Assembly: GCA_964528055.1 (NCBI GenBank)
Contig: CAZGQM010000005.1
Span: 1-64,000, forward strand
Direction: 5' to 3'
DNA: 64,000 bases
Source of the DNA: Geoanaerobacter sp964528055
GTDB taxonomy: Bacteria; Desulfobacterota; Desulfuromonadia; Geobacterales; DSM-12255
This document shows, piece after piece, positions 45,212 through 53,901 of the stretch. Made by a program: the position numbers and the translations under genes. The notes under the pieces were generated by a model. The model did no database searches and had not been told where the DNA came from. It saw nothing but the letters and a program-made list of their open reading frames with translations. Position 1 is the stretch's first letter, and every line of letters starts with the position of its first letter.

Positions 45212-45931
45212 ATGAACGGAGTCGACGGTGCGGGGAATATTCTGGAATCGTTACGGACATATCTTCAGGACCTCCAGGAGACAGGGGTTGACGAATTGCC
45301 GTTTGCATCGGCCCAGGTATCGATGGAAGAACGGGACATTCTTCTCGGTTTGACCCCTATTTCATCTCTGCCTGAGGGTGTCATGGAAACCCTTGAAGGG
45401 ATACGTAGCCACCTGGGTGACTGTCATCGCTGTGAACTAGGAGATACACGCACCTCCCTGGTCTTTGGTGTCGGCAATCCCAAGGCACGCATCGTTTTTG
45501 TCGGTGAGGCACCGGGTCGTGATGAGGACCTGCAGGGAGAGCCTTTTGTAGGGGAGGCGGGGCAGTTGTTGACCAAGATCATACAGGCCATGGGTTTCGA
45601 GCGGAGTGACGTATATATCTGCAACGTACTAAAATGTCGTCCTCCCAACAACCGCAACCCTTTGCCAGCAGAGATCGATCAGTGCCACCCCTTCATGTTA
45701 AGGCAGGTACAGTCCATAGGTCCAGCTGTTATCGTGGCTCTCGGCACATTTGCAGCTCAGACCCTTCTTGTCAGCAAGGAGCCGATATCCAAGCTCCGTG
45801 GCCGTTTCCATGATTATCACGGCATCCCACTCATGCCGACCTTCCATCCAGCCTTCCTGCTTCGCAATTCAGCTATGAAGCGCGAGGTGTGGGACGACAT
45901 GAAGCTGGTCATGAAGAAGCTGGGGAAATGA
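45212..45931 (+). CDS. Family 4 uracil-DNA glycosylase (iron-sulfur)
   Basis: A 239-residue DNA repair enzyme that removes uracil. Four cysteines in family-4 positions, C71, C74, C142 and C158, should hold a [4Fe-4S] cluster. Motif A is GEAPGRDED (98-106), and HPAFLLRN near the C-terminus carries the second catalytic motif. The N-terminal 65 residues are extra compared with the minimal enzyme. AAGGAAGG precedes the ATG. Its TGA overlaps the next ATG, so it is translationally coupled to the endonuclease Q-like gene. Confidence 0.93.
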   Translation: MNGVDGAGNILESLRTYLQDLQETGVDELPFASAQVSMEERDILLGLTPISSLPEGVMETLEGIRSHLGDCHRCELGDTRTSLVFGVGNPKARIVFVGEAPGRDEDLQGEPFVGEAGQLLTKIIQAMGFERSDVYICNVLKCRPPNNRNPLPAEIDQCHPFMLRQVQSIGPAVIVALGTFAAQTLLVSKEPISKLRGRFHDYHGIPLMPTFHPAFLLRNSAMKREVWDDMKLVMKKLGK

Positions 45932-47244
45932 ACTACATCGCAGACCTACATATCCATTCCCCTTATTCGCGTGCAACGAGCAAGGAGAGTACTCTGGCAG
46001 GGCTGGCTGCATGGGCGAGGATCAAAGGGATCAACCTCATCGGCACCGGGGATTTTACCCATCCCGGCTGGTTCCATCGTCTGAAAGAAGAGCTTGTGCA
46101 GGCCGAGCCCGGTTTCTTCAGGCTGAAGGACGAACGGGCCATTCCGGACGTTCTGCCAGGAGTCCCGACCATGTCTGCGTCAGTCCGCTTTCTGCTTACT
46201 GCCGAGGTGAGCTGCATCTATAAGCGTCACGGCGCTGTACGCAAGGTCCATAACCTTCTCTATGTACCTGACGTTCCATCGGCAGACAGGATCAATGCAC
46301 GCCTTGCAGCCATCGGCAATATCGTATCCGATGGCCGTCCGATTCTGGGCCTGGACAGCCGCGACCTGCTCGAAATAGTTCTTGAAGAGGCTCCTGACGG
46401 TTTTCTCGTCCCTGCGCATATCTGGACCCCATGGTTCTCTCTGTTCGGCTCTCGGTCGGGTTTCGACACCATAGGGGAGTGCTTCGGCGACCTGACACAA
46501 CATGTCTTTGCCCTGGAGACCGGGCTCTCCTCGGACCCGGCCATGAATCGGCTGATATCGAGCCTTGACCGATTCGCCCTCATCTCCAATTCCGACTGCC
46601 ACTCTCCGCAGAAGCTGGGTAGGGAGGCCAACCTCTTTTCCACCGGTTTCGATTACTTCTCCCTTAGGGATGCGCTCAAGGGGAATTGCCGTGATACCTT
46701 TTCCGGCACAGTCGAGTTTTTCCCTGAGGAGGGGAAGTACCACTTCGACGGCCACAGGGGGTGCAAGGTCTGCCTCGACCCGCATGAAACCATCAGTCTG
46801 AACGGTTCATGTCCGGTATGCAACAGTCCCCTCACCGTGGGGGTGCATCACAGGGTGATGGATCTGTCTGATCGCGAAGAGCCGCTTTTCGCACCGGATG
46901 CACCGGATGTTTTCAGTCTGATTCCTCTTCCCGAGCTGCTTGGTGAGCTGCTCGGTACCGGTTCTGCTTCAAAATCGGTAAGTGAGGTATATGCCCAGAC
47001 CATTGCCCGCTTTGGTTCGGAGTATAATCTTCTCCTGCATTCCCGGTTGGATGATGTCAGCAGGCAGTCGCCCATTCTCGGCGAGGCTATTGGTCGGATC
47101 CGGAGTGGCCTGGTCATACGGCAACCGGGCTATGACGGCGAGTTCGGCGTTATTCGGGTATTTGAGGAGGGAGAGCTGGTGCGGTTGGGGCTGAGCAGCA
47201 AAAAGCGCGTCAGAACTCTGCAATTATTCAGGGACTTGGAATAA
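45928..47244 (+). CDS. Endonuclease Q-like PHP-domain protein
   Basis: A 438-residue protein with an N-terminal PHP metal-dependent hydrolase (HIHSPYS at 8-14, TGDFTHPGW, HIWTPWFS, NSDCHSPQKLG) and a zinc-finger region CKVC...CPVC near 278-299. This is the arrangement of endonuclease Q (often misnamed a UvrD-like helicase), which cuts 5' to uracil, hypoxanthine, xanthine and abasic sites in archaea and some bacteria. The start is the ATG at 45928, overlapping the uracil-DNA glycosylase stop. The pairing of the two genes in one operon supports a deaminated-base repair role. Confidence 0.85.
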   Translation: MNYIADLHIHSPYSRATSKESTLAGLAAWARIKGINLIGTGDFTHPGWFHRLKEELVQAEPGFFRLKDERAIPDVLPGVPTMSASVRFLLTAEVSCIYKRHGAVRKVHNLLYVPDVPSADRINARLAAIGNIVSDGRPILGLDSRDLLEIVLEEAPDGFLVPAHIWTPWFSLFGSRSGFDTIGECFGDLTQHVFALETGLSSDPAMNRLISSLDRFALISNSDCHSPQKLGREANLFSTGFDYFSLRDALKGNCRDTFSGTVEFFPEEGKYHFDGHRGCKVCLDPHETISLNGSCPVCNSPLTVGVHHRVMDLSDREEPLFAPDAPDVFSLIPLPELLGELLGTGSASKSVSEVYAQTIARFGSEYNLLLHSRLDDVSRQSPILGEAIGRIRSGLVIRQPGYDGEFGVIRVFEEGELVRLGLSSKKRVRTLQLFRDLE

Positions 47245-47271
47245 ACGGATATACCGGTGAAGGAGGGTAGT

Positions 47272-47721
47272 GTGTACAAAGCTCTGTATGAAAGTCCGAT
47301 GAATGCCGGGGAGTTCCCCCCTTTTGAGTTGCCCCAGTGGATTGCCTGTGCTCCGTTCGAGGAGTACCTCGACATGACCATTCTTGAGGCAAAGGAGGGG
47401 CGAGCTACCCTTGCAATGCCGTTCAAGGTGAAGCACGCCCAGGGGAAGGGGCTGATGCATGGTGGTGCTGTTACGGCACTGGCCGATACTGCGGTGGCAA
47501 TGGCGATAAAGAGCCTGCTCCCTGAAGGGACCGACTTCGTGACCACCGAGATGTCGCTGAAGTTTCATGCAGCAATCCGCGGCGGAACCGTAAAGGCGCT
47601 TGCAACGACCGAGAGAGTGGACGAGCGGAACATCAAGGGGGTTGCGGAGGTGTTCGACGCGAACGGAGTAAAGAGCGCAACGTTCACGGCTCTCTTCAGA
47701 ATAATCCGTTCACAGGTTTAG
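47272..47721 (+). CDS. PaaI-family hotdog thioesterase
   Basis: A 149-residue hotdog-fold enzyme. GLMHGGAVTALADTA is the family signature containing the active-site region. Such enzymes cleave acyl-CoA thioesters in the cytoplasm; which acyl group cannot be read. The start is taken as the GTG at 47272, with AAGGAGGG just upstream; a GTG at 47257 is also in frame. Its last 12 bases overlap the end of ptsP on the other strand. Confidence 0.85.
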   Translation: MYKALYESPMNAGEFPPFELPQWIACAPFEEYLDMTILEAKEGRATLAMPFKVKHAQGKGLMHGGAVTALADTAVAMAIKSLLPEGTDFVTTEMSLKFHAAIRGGTVKALATTERVDERNIKGVAEVFDANGVKSATFTALFRIIRSQV

Positions 47722-50052
47722 CTCAGCCCGTACGATCTCAAGATAGGCGTGAATGCTGCTTGCGCTCTCCAGTGAAAGGACATGAGCCGCAATCTCTCTG
47801 GCGGTTTCGAGCGATACGTTGCGGAGTGCCTGTTTGACCGCCGGTATATAGGGGGCAGAGAGGCTGAAGTCGTTGACACCCATCCCCAGAAGGAGTATGG
47901 CGGAAAGTGGTTTGGATGCCATTTCTCCGCAGACGGATACCGGTTTTCCTTCGTAATTTGCCACTTCAGCGACCCTTTTGATGGAATGAAGCACAGCCGG
48001 ATGTAAAGAGTCGTAGTATTTTTTTACTTTTGCGTTGTTCCTGTCTGCTGCCAGTGTGTACTGGATGAGGTCGTTAGTACCGATGCTGAAGTAGTCCACC
48101 TCATGGATAAGGATGTGTGCGGTCTGGACCGCCGCAGGGACCTCGATCATGATGCCGAGTTTCATGTCACCGGCATAGGGGAGTCCTTCTTGGTCGAGTT
48201 CGGCACAGACCTCGCTGATGATCTCCTTTACCTCCCGTATCTCGTCGATCCCGGAGATCATCGGGAACATGAGACTCACCTTTCCGTGAACAGAGGCCAT
48301 AAGTACTGCCGCCAGTTGTTCCCGGAATATGTCCTGCTGTTCCAGCGATACCCTGATAGAGCGCCATCCCATGAACGGGTTGTCTTCCTTCGGATATTCG
48401 AAGTAGGGGAGCCCTTTGTCACCACCGATGTCCAGCGTCCGGATGGTTACCGGAAGACCATGGAACCCTTCAAGGATCTTTTTGTAGATCTCGAACTGTT
48501 CATTTCGATTGGGGAATGACTTGCGTGTCATAAACGGGAATTCAGTCCGGTAGAGACCCACACCTTCGGCACCGTTAGCAAGCGCCACCCGGATGTCAGA
48601 GAGAAGTCCGATATTGGCGAGCAGATTCACCTTGTAGCCGTCGGTTGTTATTGCAGGCAGGTCGCGCAGTTCGTCCAGCTGTCGTTGGCGTTGGCTGTGG
48701 TCCCCCTGCAGCCTCTCGTATTCGGTCTTGATCCTGGCGTCAGGGTTTATATAGATATGCCCGGAGGTACCGTCGATGATCACCTCGTCCCTTGCCCCTA
48801 TCTTTTTCAGAAGACCGTCGATGCCCAGTACTGCGGGGATGCCGAGCGAGCGTGCCATGATGGCTGCGTGTGAATTGACATCCCCTTTTTCGGTAATGAT
48901 ACCGATGACTCTGTCGGTGTTAAGGGTTGCCATGTCTGACGGGAGTATATCGTCCGCAACGATGATCCTCTTGTCGCGCAGTCTTGCTCTTGCTTCTTTC
49001 CCCTCCATGCATCCGATCAGCCGGCGTCCTATGTCCATCATATCGGCCGAACGTTGCCGCAAATAGGGGTCCTCCATCTGGGAAAAGGCTGCAACGTAAT
49101 GTTCGATCACCTTTTCCACAGCGTGGACAGCTCCGCAGTCGTTGTCAATCGCCTCCATGATCCGTCCGTTGACGCCGCGGTCCTCCAGGATCATGAGGTG
49201 CGTGTGAAAGATTGCAGCGTCCTCCTTGGAGAGTGTAGCTGCGACCCTTTTCTCCATGTAGAGGGTTTGGATCTTTACCTTTTCGAGGGCAACAAGGAAG
49301 CGTTTTCGTTCCTCGGCCTTCGGCAGGATCTTGGTTGTTCTCCGACTTGCGCTTTCTCCCCCCTTGCGCTTGAGGATAAAGAGTTTTCCCCAACTAAAGC
49401 CTGGAGATGCTGCGGACCCGGTTAATGACTGTGGCTGACCCTTGCCGTTACGTTCCGCAACCCGCTCACGTTCGGCTGACTCCTTTTGAGCACGGGCAAG
49501 TTCCCTCTCAAAAAAGGCCCGCTCTTCCTCCTTGGTGCGTATCGAATCGAGCAGCTTGGCGTTCACCACGATGCTGGATATCTGGTAGGCAATGGTCGCG
49601 AGTGTGCTGATTTCGTGAGGTATGAAGTTACGTGACTCCTTGGTCTGAACGACTATTACCCCTACCGGGCTCTTCCGCTCAAAGAGCGGAATTCCAAGGA
49701 ACGAGGTAAACTTCTCTTCGCGGGTTCCCCTGAAATACTTATAGCGGGGATGGCCGGGTGCGTTCTTTATGTTTACAACGCCACGCTGTTCCACCACCAT
49801 GCCTGTAAGACCCTCAGAGATATTCATGGAGATCTTGCCGATGGAGCTTTTTGAAAGTCCTTTCGTCGCCTGCAGAGTAAGGGTTTCTCCGTCATCTTCC
49901 AGAAGGTAGATGGAGCAGACGTCGGTATTCATCCGTCTGGCCACAAGGTTTACGATGTTGTCCAAGGTCTCGAGCAGGTCGTGCGAATGGAGGATGAGAC
50001 CACTTATGTCTTCCAGGATTCGCAGCCCTATGGTTTCGTTTTCGTGCAGCAT
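47710..50052 (-). CDS. ptsP: Phosphoenolpyruvate-protein phosphotransferase PtsP (nitrogen PTS enzyme I)
   Basis: A 780-residue regulatory enzyme I. An N-terminal GAF domain (1-150) is followed by the enzyme I core: HPr-binding helices, the phosphohistidine domain with SHAAIMAR (His near 394), and the TIM barrel that binds PEP and contains VCGEMAS. It starts the PTS-Ntr relay that links nitrogen status to regulation. The phosphocarrier (NPr) and EIIA-Ntr are not in the window. AGGAAACC precedes the ATG at 50052. Confidence 0.93.
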   Translation of the reverse strand: MLHENETIGLRILEDISGLILHSHDLLETLDNIVNLVARRMNTDVCSIYLLEDDGETLTLQATKGLSKSSIGKISMNISEGLTGMVVEQRGVVNIKNAPGHPRYKYFRGTREEKFTSFLGIPLFERKSPVGVIVVQTKESRNFIPHEISTLATIAYQISSIVVNAKLLDSIRTKEEERAFFERELARAQKESAERERVAERNGKGQPQSLTGSAASPGFSWGKLFILKRKGGESASRRTTKILPKAEERKRFLVALEKVKIQTLYMEKRVAATLSKEDAAIFHTHLMILEDRGVNGRIMEAIDNDCGAVHAVEKVIEHYVAAFSQMEDPYLRQRSADMMDIGRRLIGCMEGKEARARLRDKRIIVADDILPSDMATLNTDRVIGIITEKGDVNSHAAIMARSLGIPAVLGIDGLLKKIGARDEVIIDGTSGHIYINPDARIKTEYERLQGDHSQRQRQLDELRDLPAITTDGYKVNLLANIGLLSDIRVALANGAEGVGLYRTEFPFMTRKSFPNRNEQFEIYKKILEGFHGLPVTIRTLDIGGDKGLPYFEYPKEDNPFMGWRSIRVSLEQQDIFREQLAAVLMASVHGKVSLMFPMISGIDEIREVKEIISEVCAELDQEGLPYAGDMKLGIMIEVPAAVQTAHILIHEVDYFSIGTNDLIQYTLAADRNNAKVKKYYDSLHPAVLHSIKRVAEVANYEGKPVSVCGEMASKPLSAILLLGMGVNDFSLSAPYIPAVKQALRNVSLETAREIAAHVLSLESASSIHAYLEIVRAELNL

Positions 50053-50206
50053 GTATGGTTTCCTGTGATGCTGTTAATGCATGCAGTATAGCCGATGTCT
50101 GAAAAAAGTGAACAGGTCTGAGGATATTTATAACCGATTGGTAGCGATATGCCGTTATTTCTGTTATAGTCCCGGCACCTGAAACGATAAAAGGGAGACG
50201 ATAATT

Positions 50207-50998
50207 ATGGGTGTAACCTTTGAAGAACATTTGGCAAAAGGGATATCACTGGCGGAAACAGGCGACAGCAGTGGGGCTATGCAGGAGTTCAAGCGCTGTA
50301 CAGAGCTTTATCCTGAACGTCATGACGGGCATTACTATCTGGGCGAGTCCCTTGTCGATGCCGGCATGACAGACGAGGCTGTAAAATCTCTGAAGCGTTG
50401 CCTTTCGATCGCCCCTGATGACACCGATGCGCTTGTTGCACTTGGTGATCTCTACTTTGAAAAGGGTGATCATAAGGAAGCTATTCACCAGTATAAGCGG
50501 GTCACCGACCTCGATCCGAAAAATGCGGATGCCTTCGTGAACATAGGACTTGTCTACAGCAAGATGGAGCGTGTGGATGATTCCATAAAGGCATACCAGA
50601 CTGCACTTGAGATTGAACCGGAGAATGTCTTCGCCTATAATGCGCTTGGTGACGCCTGGTATGGACTGGGAGAAAAGAAGAAGGCCATTGGCGCCTTCAA
50701 GAAGGGGGTTGAGATCGACCCGGAGGATGCGGCTGCCCACTTTAACCTTGGAGAGCTATACTACGATCTGGAAGAGTTTGATGAGGCTGAAAAAGAGTGT
50801 CTTGAGGCGATACGGCTTGACCCTGAGTTTACCTTGGCCTATCTGACACTCGGTAGTCTCTACATGGATGAGGAGCGGTTCAAAGACGCCATAAAGTATC
50901 TGGAGCTCTACCTCCGTTTTGAGACCTCACCACAGGCTGAAGAGATGGTTACCGAGGTCAAGGCTGTACTCGAAGGGTTGAAAGCGGAAACTCCATAA
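50207..50998 (+). CDS. TPR-repeat protein
   Basis: A 263-residue protein made almost wholly of tetratricopeptide repeats, about seven in a row from residue 8 to 245 (for example AYNALGDAWYGLGEKKKAIGAF). It has no signal peptide or membrane segment, so it is cytoplasmic. TPR arrays serve as protein-binding scaffolds; the partner is unknown. Only the terminator at 51010 separates it from the convergent flavoprotein. Confidence 0.85.
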   Translation: MGVTFEEHLAKGISLAETGDSSGAMQEFKRCTELYPERHDGHYYLGESLVDAGMTDEAVKSLKRCLSIAPDDTDALVALGDLYFEKGDHKEAIHQYKRVTDLDPKNADAFVNIGLVYSKMERVDDSIKAYQTALEIEPENVFAYNALGDAWYGLGEKKKAIGAFKKGVEIDPEDAAAHFNLGELYYDLEEFDEAEKECLEAIRLDPEFTLAYLTLGSLYMDEERFKDAIKYLELYLRFETSPQAEEMVTEVKAVLEGLKAETP

Positions 50999-51009
50999 TA
51001 ATATTCTGG

Positions 51010-51063
51010 CTGGGGAAACCCGATTATCCGACCTGTGATTCCAGGGGTTTCCCCAGTTTTTTC
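51010..51063. terminator. Bidirectional terminator overlapping the end of the flavoprotein gene
   Basis: CTGGGGAAACCC (51010-51021) and GGGTTTCCCCAG (51045-51056) form a 12-base-pair stem, followed by a run of T on the plus strand. The 23-base loop and the right arm include the last codons of the flavoprotein gene (stop at 51024). Confidence 0.7.
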
Positions 51064-52148
51064 TTGATCGCCTCCACCACGTGGTAGGCGTCGTTGATCG
51101 CGGTATATATCAGGTTGGGGTGCCGTTCCTCCTGGATGGAGCCGCTACTGATCTTCATGTACGATGGCGAAATGGCCCCACCGATTACATAAACCCCTTT
51201 GCGTGTCGATTCAAAATCCCCGGTGAGAAGTACCAGCCGGTCCCCCTCCTTGGCGATCTGGCAAACCCCTTCGGTACAGGCTATGGACTGGATTCCAAGT
51301 TTGTCGAAGATCGGGATCGGTCCTTGAGAGCCGATGCAGGCGATGACATGCTTCATCGGGAAGCTCATCGCGTGGTAGATCTCTATCCCGTCGGTATGCT
51401 TGAACTCGTTGATCCGGATCACCAACCGGTCTACCCCTTCTTCGTCTACCTCGCCTATGCGGGGAGTCGCACCCGGAAGAAGACGAATGTTCCCCCCCAA
51501 CAGGATCTCTTCTCCAAGCCGCTGAGCGGTCTCCTTGTTGACATCGAACTTCTCCGAGATATGTGCCCAATAGACAGGGTGGTTATCCACCGCCTCACGC
51601 TTTTCCTTGAGGATGGAGATGATTACATCGGCTGCCGTGTTTCCGCCTCCGATAACCAGTGTGCGCACACCAACGTATTTCTTTGGATCGTCGACGGTCT
51701 TGGCAACCATCTTTGCGTCACCATAGACAGAGAGCTCCTTAGGGATGCTGCTTCCAAAGGCGAGTACAGCCTTTCGGGCATATCGTGTCCCCTTTGATGT
51801 CTGGATCGCAAGGATATCGCGCTCCTCCCGGATGTCCTCGAACTGTATCTCGGTTTCCATCTGAAGGTTCTCGTGCTGTACAAAGTGCTGTACGTACTGA
51901 ATGTATTTTTCTACAGTAACAGGTTTGTCGGGTGGGCGGAGCTCTTCAACAAGGAATGGTTCAGGGGCCTCCTTCGGTTTGGATGGGTAGACGTTTTTGC
52001 CGGCTGGGTAGGTATTGGAGATCCCTTGAAATATTCCCTTGCCTGACTCCAAAAGGAGGTAGGAAAGTCCGTTTTTCTGACATAAGTAGGCAGTGGCGAC
52101 ACCTGCTGGACCGCCACCGATAATTACGATATCGTGGATTTTCTTCAT
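51024..52148 (-). CDS. YpdA-like pyridine nucleotide-disulfide-type flavoprotein
   Basis: A 374-residue FAD/NAD(P)-binding oxidoreductase. The FAD motif is GGGPAG (residues 11-16) and the NAD(P) motif is GGGNTA (near 167). There is no CXXC redox pair, so it is not thioredoxin reductase; the layout matches the YpdA/Bdr family, which in Firmicutes reduces bacillithiol disulfide. Whether this organism makes bacillithiol is not shown here. A role with other small thiols or ferredoxin is equally possible. The stop is embedded in the terminator at 51010-51063. Confidence 0.8.
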   Translation of the reverse strand: MKKIHDIVIIGGGPAGVATAYLCQKNGLSYLLLESGKGIFQGISNTYPAGKNVYPSKPKEAPEPFLVEELRPPDKPVTVEKYIQYVQHFVQHENLQMETEIQFEDIREERDILAIQTSKGTRYARKAVLAFGSSIPKELSVYGDAKMVAKTVDDPKKYVGVRTLVIGGGNTAADVIISILKEKREAVDNHPVYWAHISEKFDVNKETAQRLGEEILLGGNIRLLPGATPRIGEVDEEGVDRLVIRINEFKHTDGIEIYHAMSFPMKHVIACIGSQGPIPIFDKLGIQSIACTEGVCQIAKEGDRLVLLTGDFESTRKGVYVIGGAISPSYMKISSGSIQEERHPNLIYTAINDAYHVVEAIKKKLGKPLESQVG

Positions 52149-52342
52149 GGTGCTTCTCCCTGGCTCGTTGCCTGTTGTGGCTTCACGGGATGCAAGTTTC
52201 TCATGATAGATTCACTATAACAGAGTAGGTTGATTTTGTCAGTCCGGACCTTCACCTTTACGGGAAAATGGTATGTGTGGTTTTAAAATACGAAATTTGC
52301 GGTACACTCATATATCGCCAATACTTATACAAAGGGGGAGTT

Positions 52343-52690
52343 ATGAACGATAGAGATAATACAGCCGCAGTGGGAGCAATGATGCTGGTAGCCGGAGGGA
52401 TAATAGGGGCTGGGGTAGCCCTGCTTTTTGCTCCACAGTCAGGGAAGAAGACTCGCCAGGATATTGCGCGATATACCCGCAAAGCCAAACGGAGGGCTGG
52501 GGACATTGTGGATGATTTCAGTGAAAGTGTATCCGAACTGACCGATGCGGTAAGTGAGAGGGCATCAGAGATCCTGGACAAAGGGATGGATGTGGCTCAA
52601 GACGCAAAGCGGGATCTTCTCCGGGCAATTGAAGAGGGGCAACACAAGCTTGAAAAACAGAAAAATCGCTTGGCAAAGATTATCGGCTGA
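52343..52690 (+). CDS. YtxH-domain membrane protein
   Basis: A 115-residue protein with one N-terminal membrane segment (about 12-32, glycine-rich) and a LFAPQSGKKTR motif that is typical of YtxH/GvpP-like proteins. The rest is a charged amphipathic helix of about 80 residues. Such proteins are small stress- or envelope-associated factors. GGGGGAG stands directly before the ATG at 52343; the frame is open 25 codons earlier. Confidence 0.85.
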   Translation: MNDRDNTAAVGAMMLVAGGIIGAGVALLFAPQSGKKTRQDIARYTRKAKRRAGDIVDDFSESVSELTDAVSERASEILDKGMDVAQDAKRDLLRAIEEGQHKLEKQKNRLAKIIG

Positions 52691-52761
52691 TAGTGTCGTA
52701 AGGGATGTCAGGCTGCTTGAGGTGGTAAGGGGCCAGGGATAGATAATTTGTTCCCTGCCCC

Positions 52762-53394
52762 TTATTTAGCAGACAGGGATATATCTCCATAAAAGGCGGT
52801 GATATCCTCAAGGGTGTCATCAGTGTCGGTCATCAGGGCAATTGCGCCTATTTCCGGGGGCTCTTCGCCAAAAAGAAGACGGTAGTCTTCCGCAATATTT
52901 CTCTCCTCTTGTACCCATTGCCCCACTTTTTCACCCCCTGACTCAACTGCCACGATCATGGCGTTTCCGGTATAAGGGCTCTGATGGAATGACTCTTTTG
53001 GAATCTTTGCAGCCCAGACATACGTTATCGCACGCATCCTCCAGAACGATCTCGGAAAGACAACGTAGACCCGCGCAGCGAAGTCGTCCCCGCTTTTTTT
53101 GACAACATTCTCGTTCTTGATCAGGTTGTGCACCTTCCAGGACCACCTGAGAACCGGATATTTTTTCGGATCGACTCTGATTTCTTTTATCAGACCCGAT
53201 GCCGCCTTGACGCTGTGAGCTTTGAGAACGCTCCGTTCTCCTTCCTGTACCAGATTATAGGAGGTCTTCCCCTTAAAAATCTTGTCGGTCCATCCGGAGA
53301 GGTCTCCGGTGCTGAAGCGGCCGAGATGCAGGGGTTCAGCGGCGGTCAAACAAGCTGGAACTGCAAGAATCAGAATGATGAGAATGGATTTCAT
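52762..53394 (-). CDS. DUF3047 secreted protein
   Basis: A 210-residue exported protein. The signal peptide covers 1-19 (ending TAAEP). The rest matches DUF3047, a beta-rich domain of unknown role (LRWSWKVHNL and FARVYVVF-type segments; here FAARVYVVFPRSFW). It is 23 bases downstream of the c7 cytochrome gene in the same direction, so the two may be expressed together. No function is known. Confidence 0.75.
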   Translation of the reverse strand: MKSILIILILAVPACLTAAEPLHLGRFSTGDLSGWTDKIFKGKTSYNLVQEGERSVLKAHSVKAASGLIKEIRVDPKKYPVLRWSWKVHNLIKNENVVKKSGDDFAARVYVVFPRSFWRMRAITYVWAAKIPKESFHQSPYTGNAMIVAVESGGEKVGQWVQEERNIAEDYRLLFGEEPPEIGAIALMTDTDDTLEDITAFYGDISLSAK

Positions 53395-53417
53395 GTCAGA
53401 TCGCGTATGGGATTATT

Positions 53418-53684
53418 CTAGCCGACTTTGTGGCAGTCGCTGCAGTGCTTGGCCGGTCCTGCTTGAACCTTTTTATGGCAGCCGATGCATAGTTTGTGGC
53501 CGGATTCATGATCCAGTTCAAAGTGCTGGGGTGGGCCGTCATGACAATCCTTGCAGGGATAGAGGAGTCGGTGCATCCGGTGATCGAAATAGACGTCACC
53601 GTTATACGCGGTAAACTTCATCCCATAGGCCCCAGCAGAAAAGAGGGCCAAGAGCGCAATACAGAGAGATATGGACCGAATCAT
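53418..53684 (-). CDS. PpcA-family triheme periplasmic cytochrome c7
   Basis: An 88-residue protein. A signal peptide (about 1-21) leads to a mature part of some 68 residues with three haem motifs: C44-H48, C66-H70 and C81-H85, plus extra His (H35, H38, H63 among others) for the second axial ligand of each haem. YNGDVYFDHRMH and the spacing match the PpcA cytochromes of Geobacter, which carry electrons across the periplasm to outer-membrane conduits. The start at 53684 has GGAG upstream. It is one of the strongest indicators of the organism's lifestyle. Confidence 0.9.
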   Translation of the reverse strand: MIRSISLCIALLALFSAGAYGMKFTAYNGDVYFDHRMHRLLYPCKDCHDGPPQHFELDHESGHKLCIGCHKKVQAGPAKHCSDCHKVG

Positions 53685-53901
53685 GGTGCTGCTCCGCAGC
53701 CTCACCTTAACATGGAGAGGCTAATGCTGAAAACCTATATAGTTATTTAGTTTACCTTAATAGTATACATGCTATGCCAAAGTCAATCGGATTATCAAGA
53801 GGTGCCCCCTGTCAGTTAGTATGCAAAGAAGGGGTGAAAATGATTCCCTGTTTTCTGATTTATGTGGTACATAGCGGGCATAACTGAGGACAGGGGAGCA
53901 G

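Noticed and set aside
50138..50170. Promoter-like TTGGTA and TATAGT before the TPR gene
   Set aside because: The spacing is 21 bases, too long for an ordinary sigma-70 promoter.
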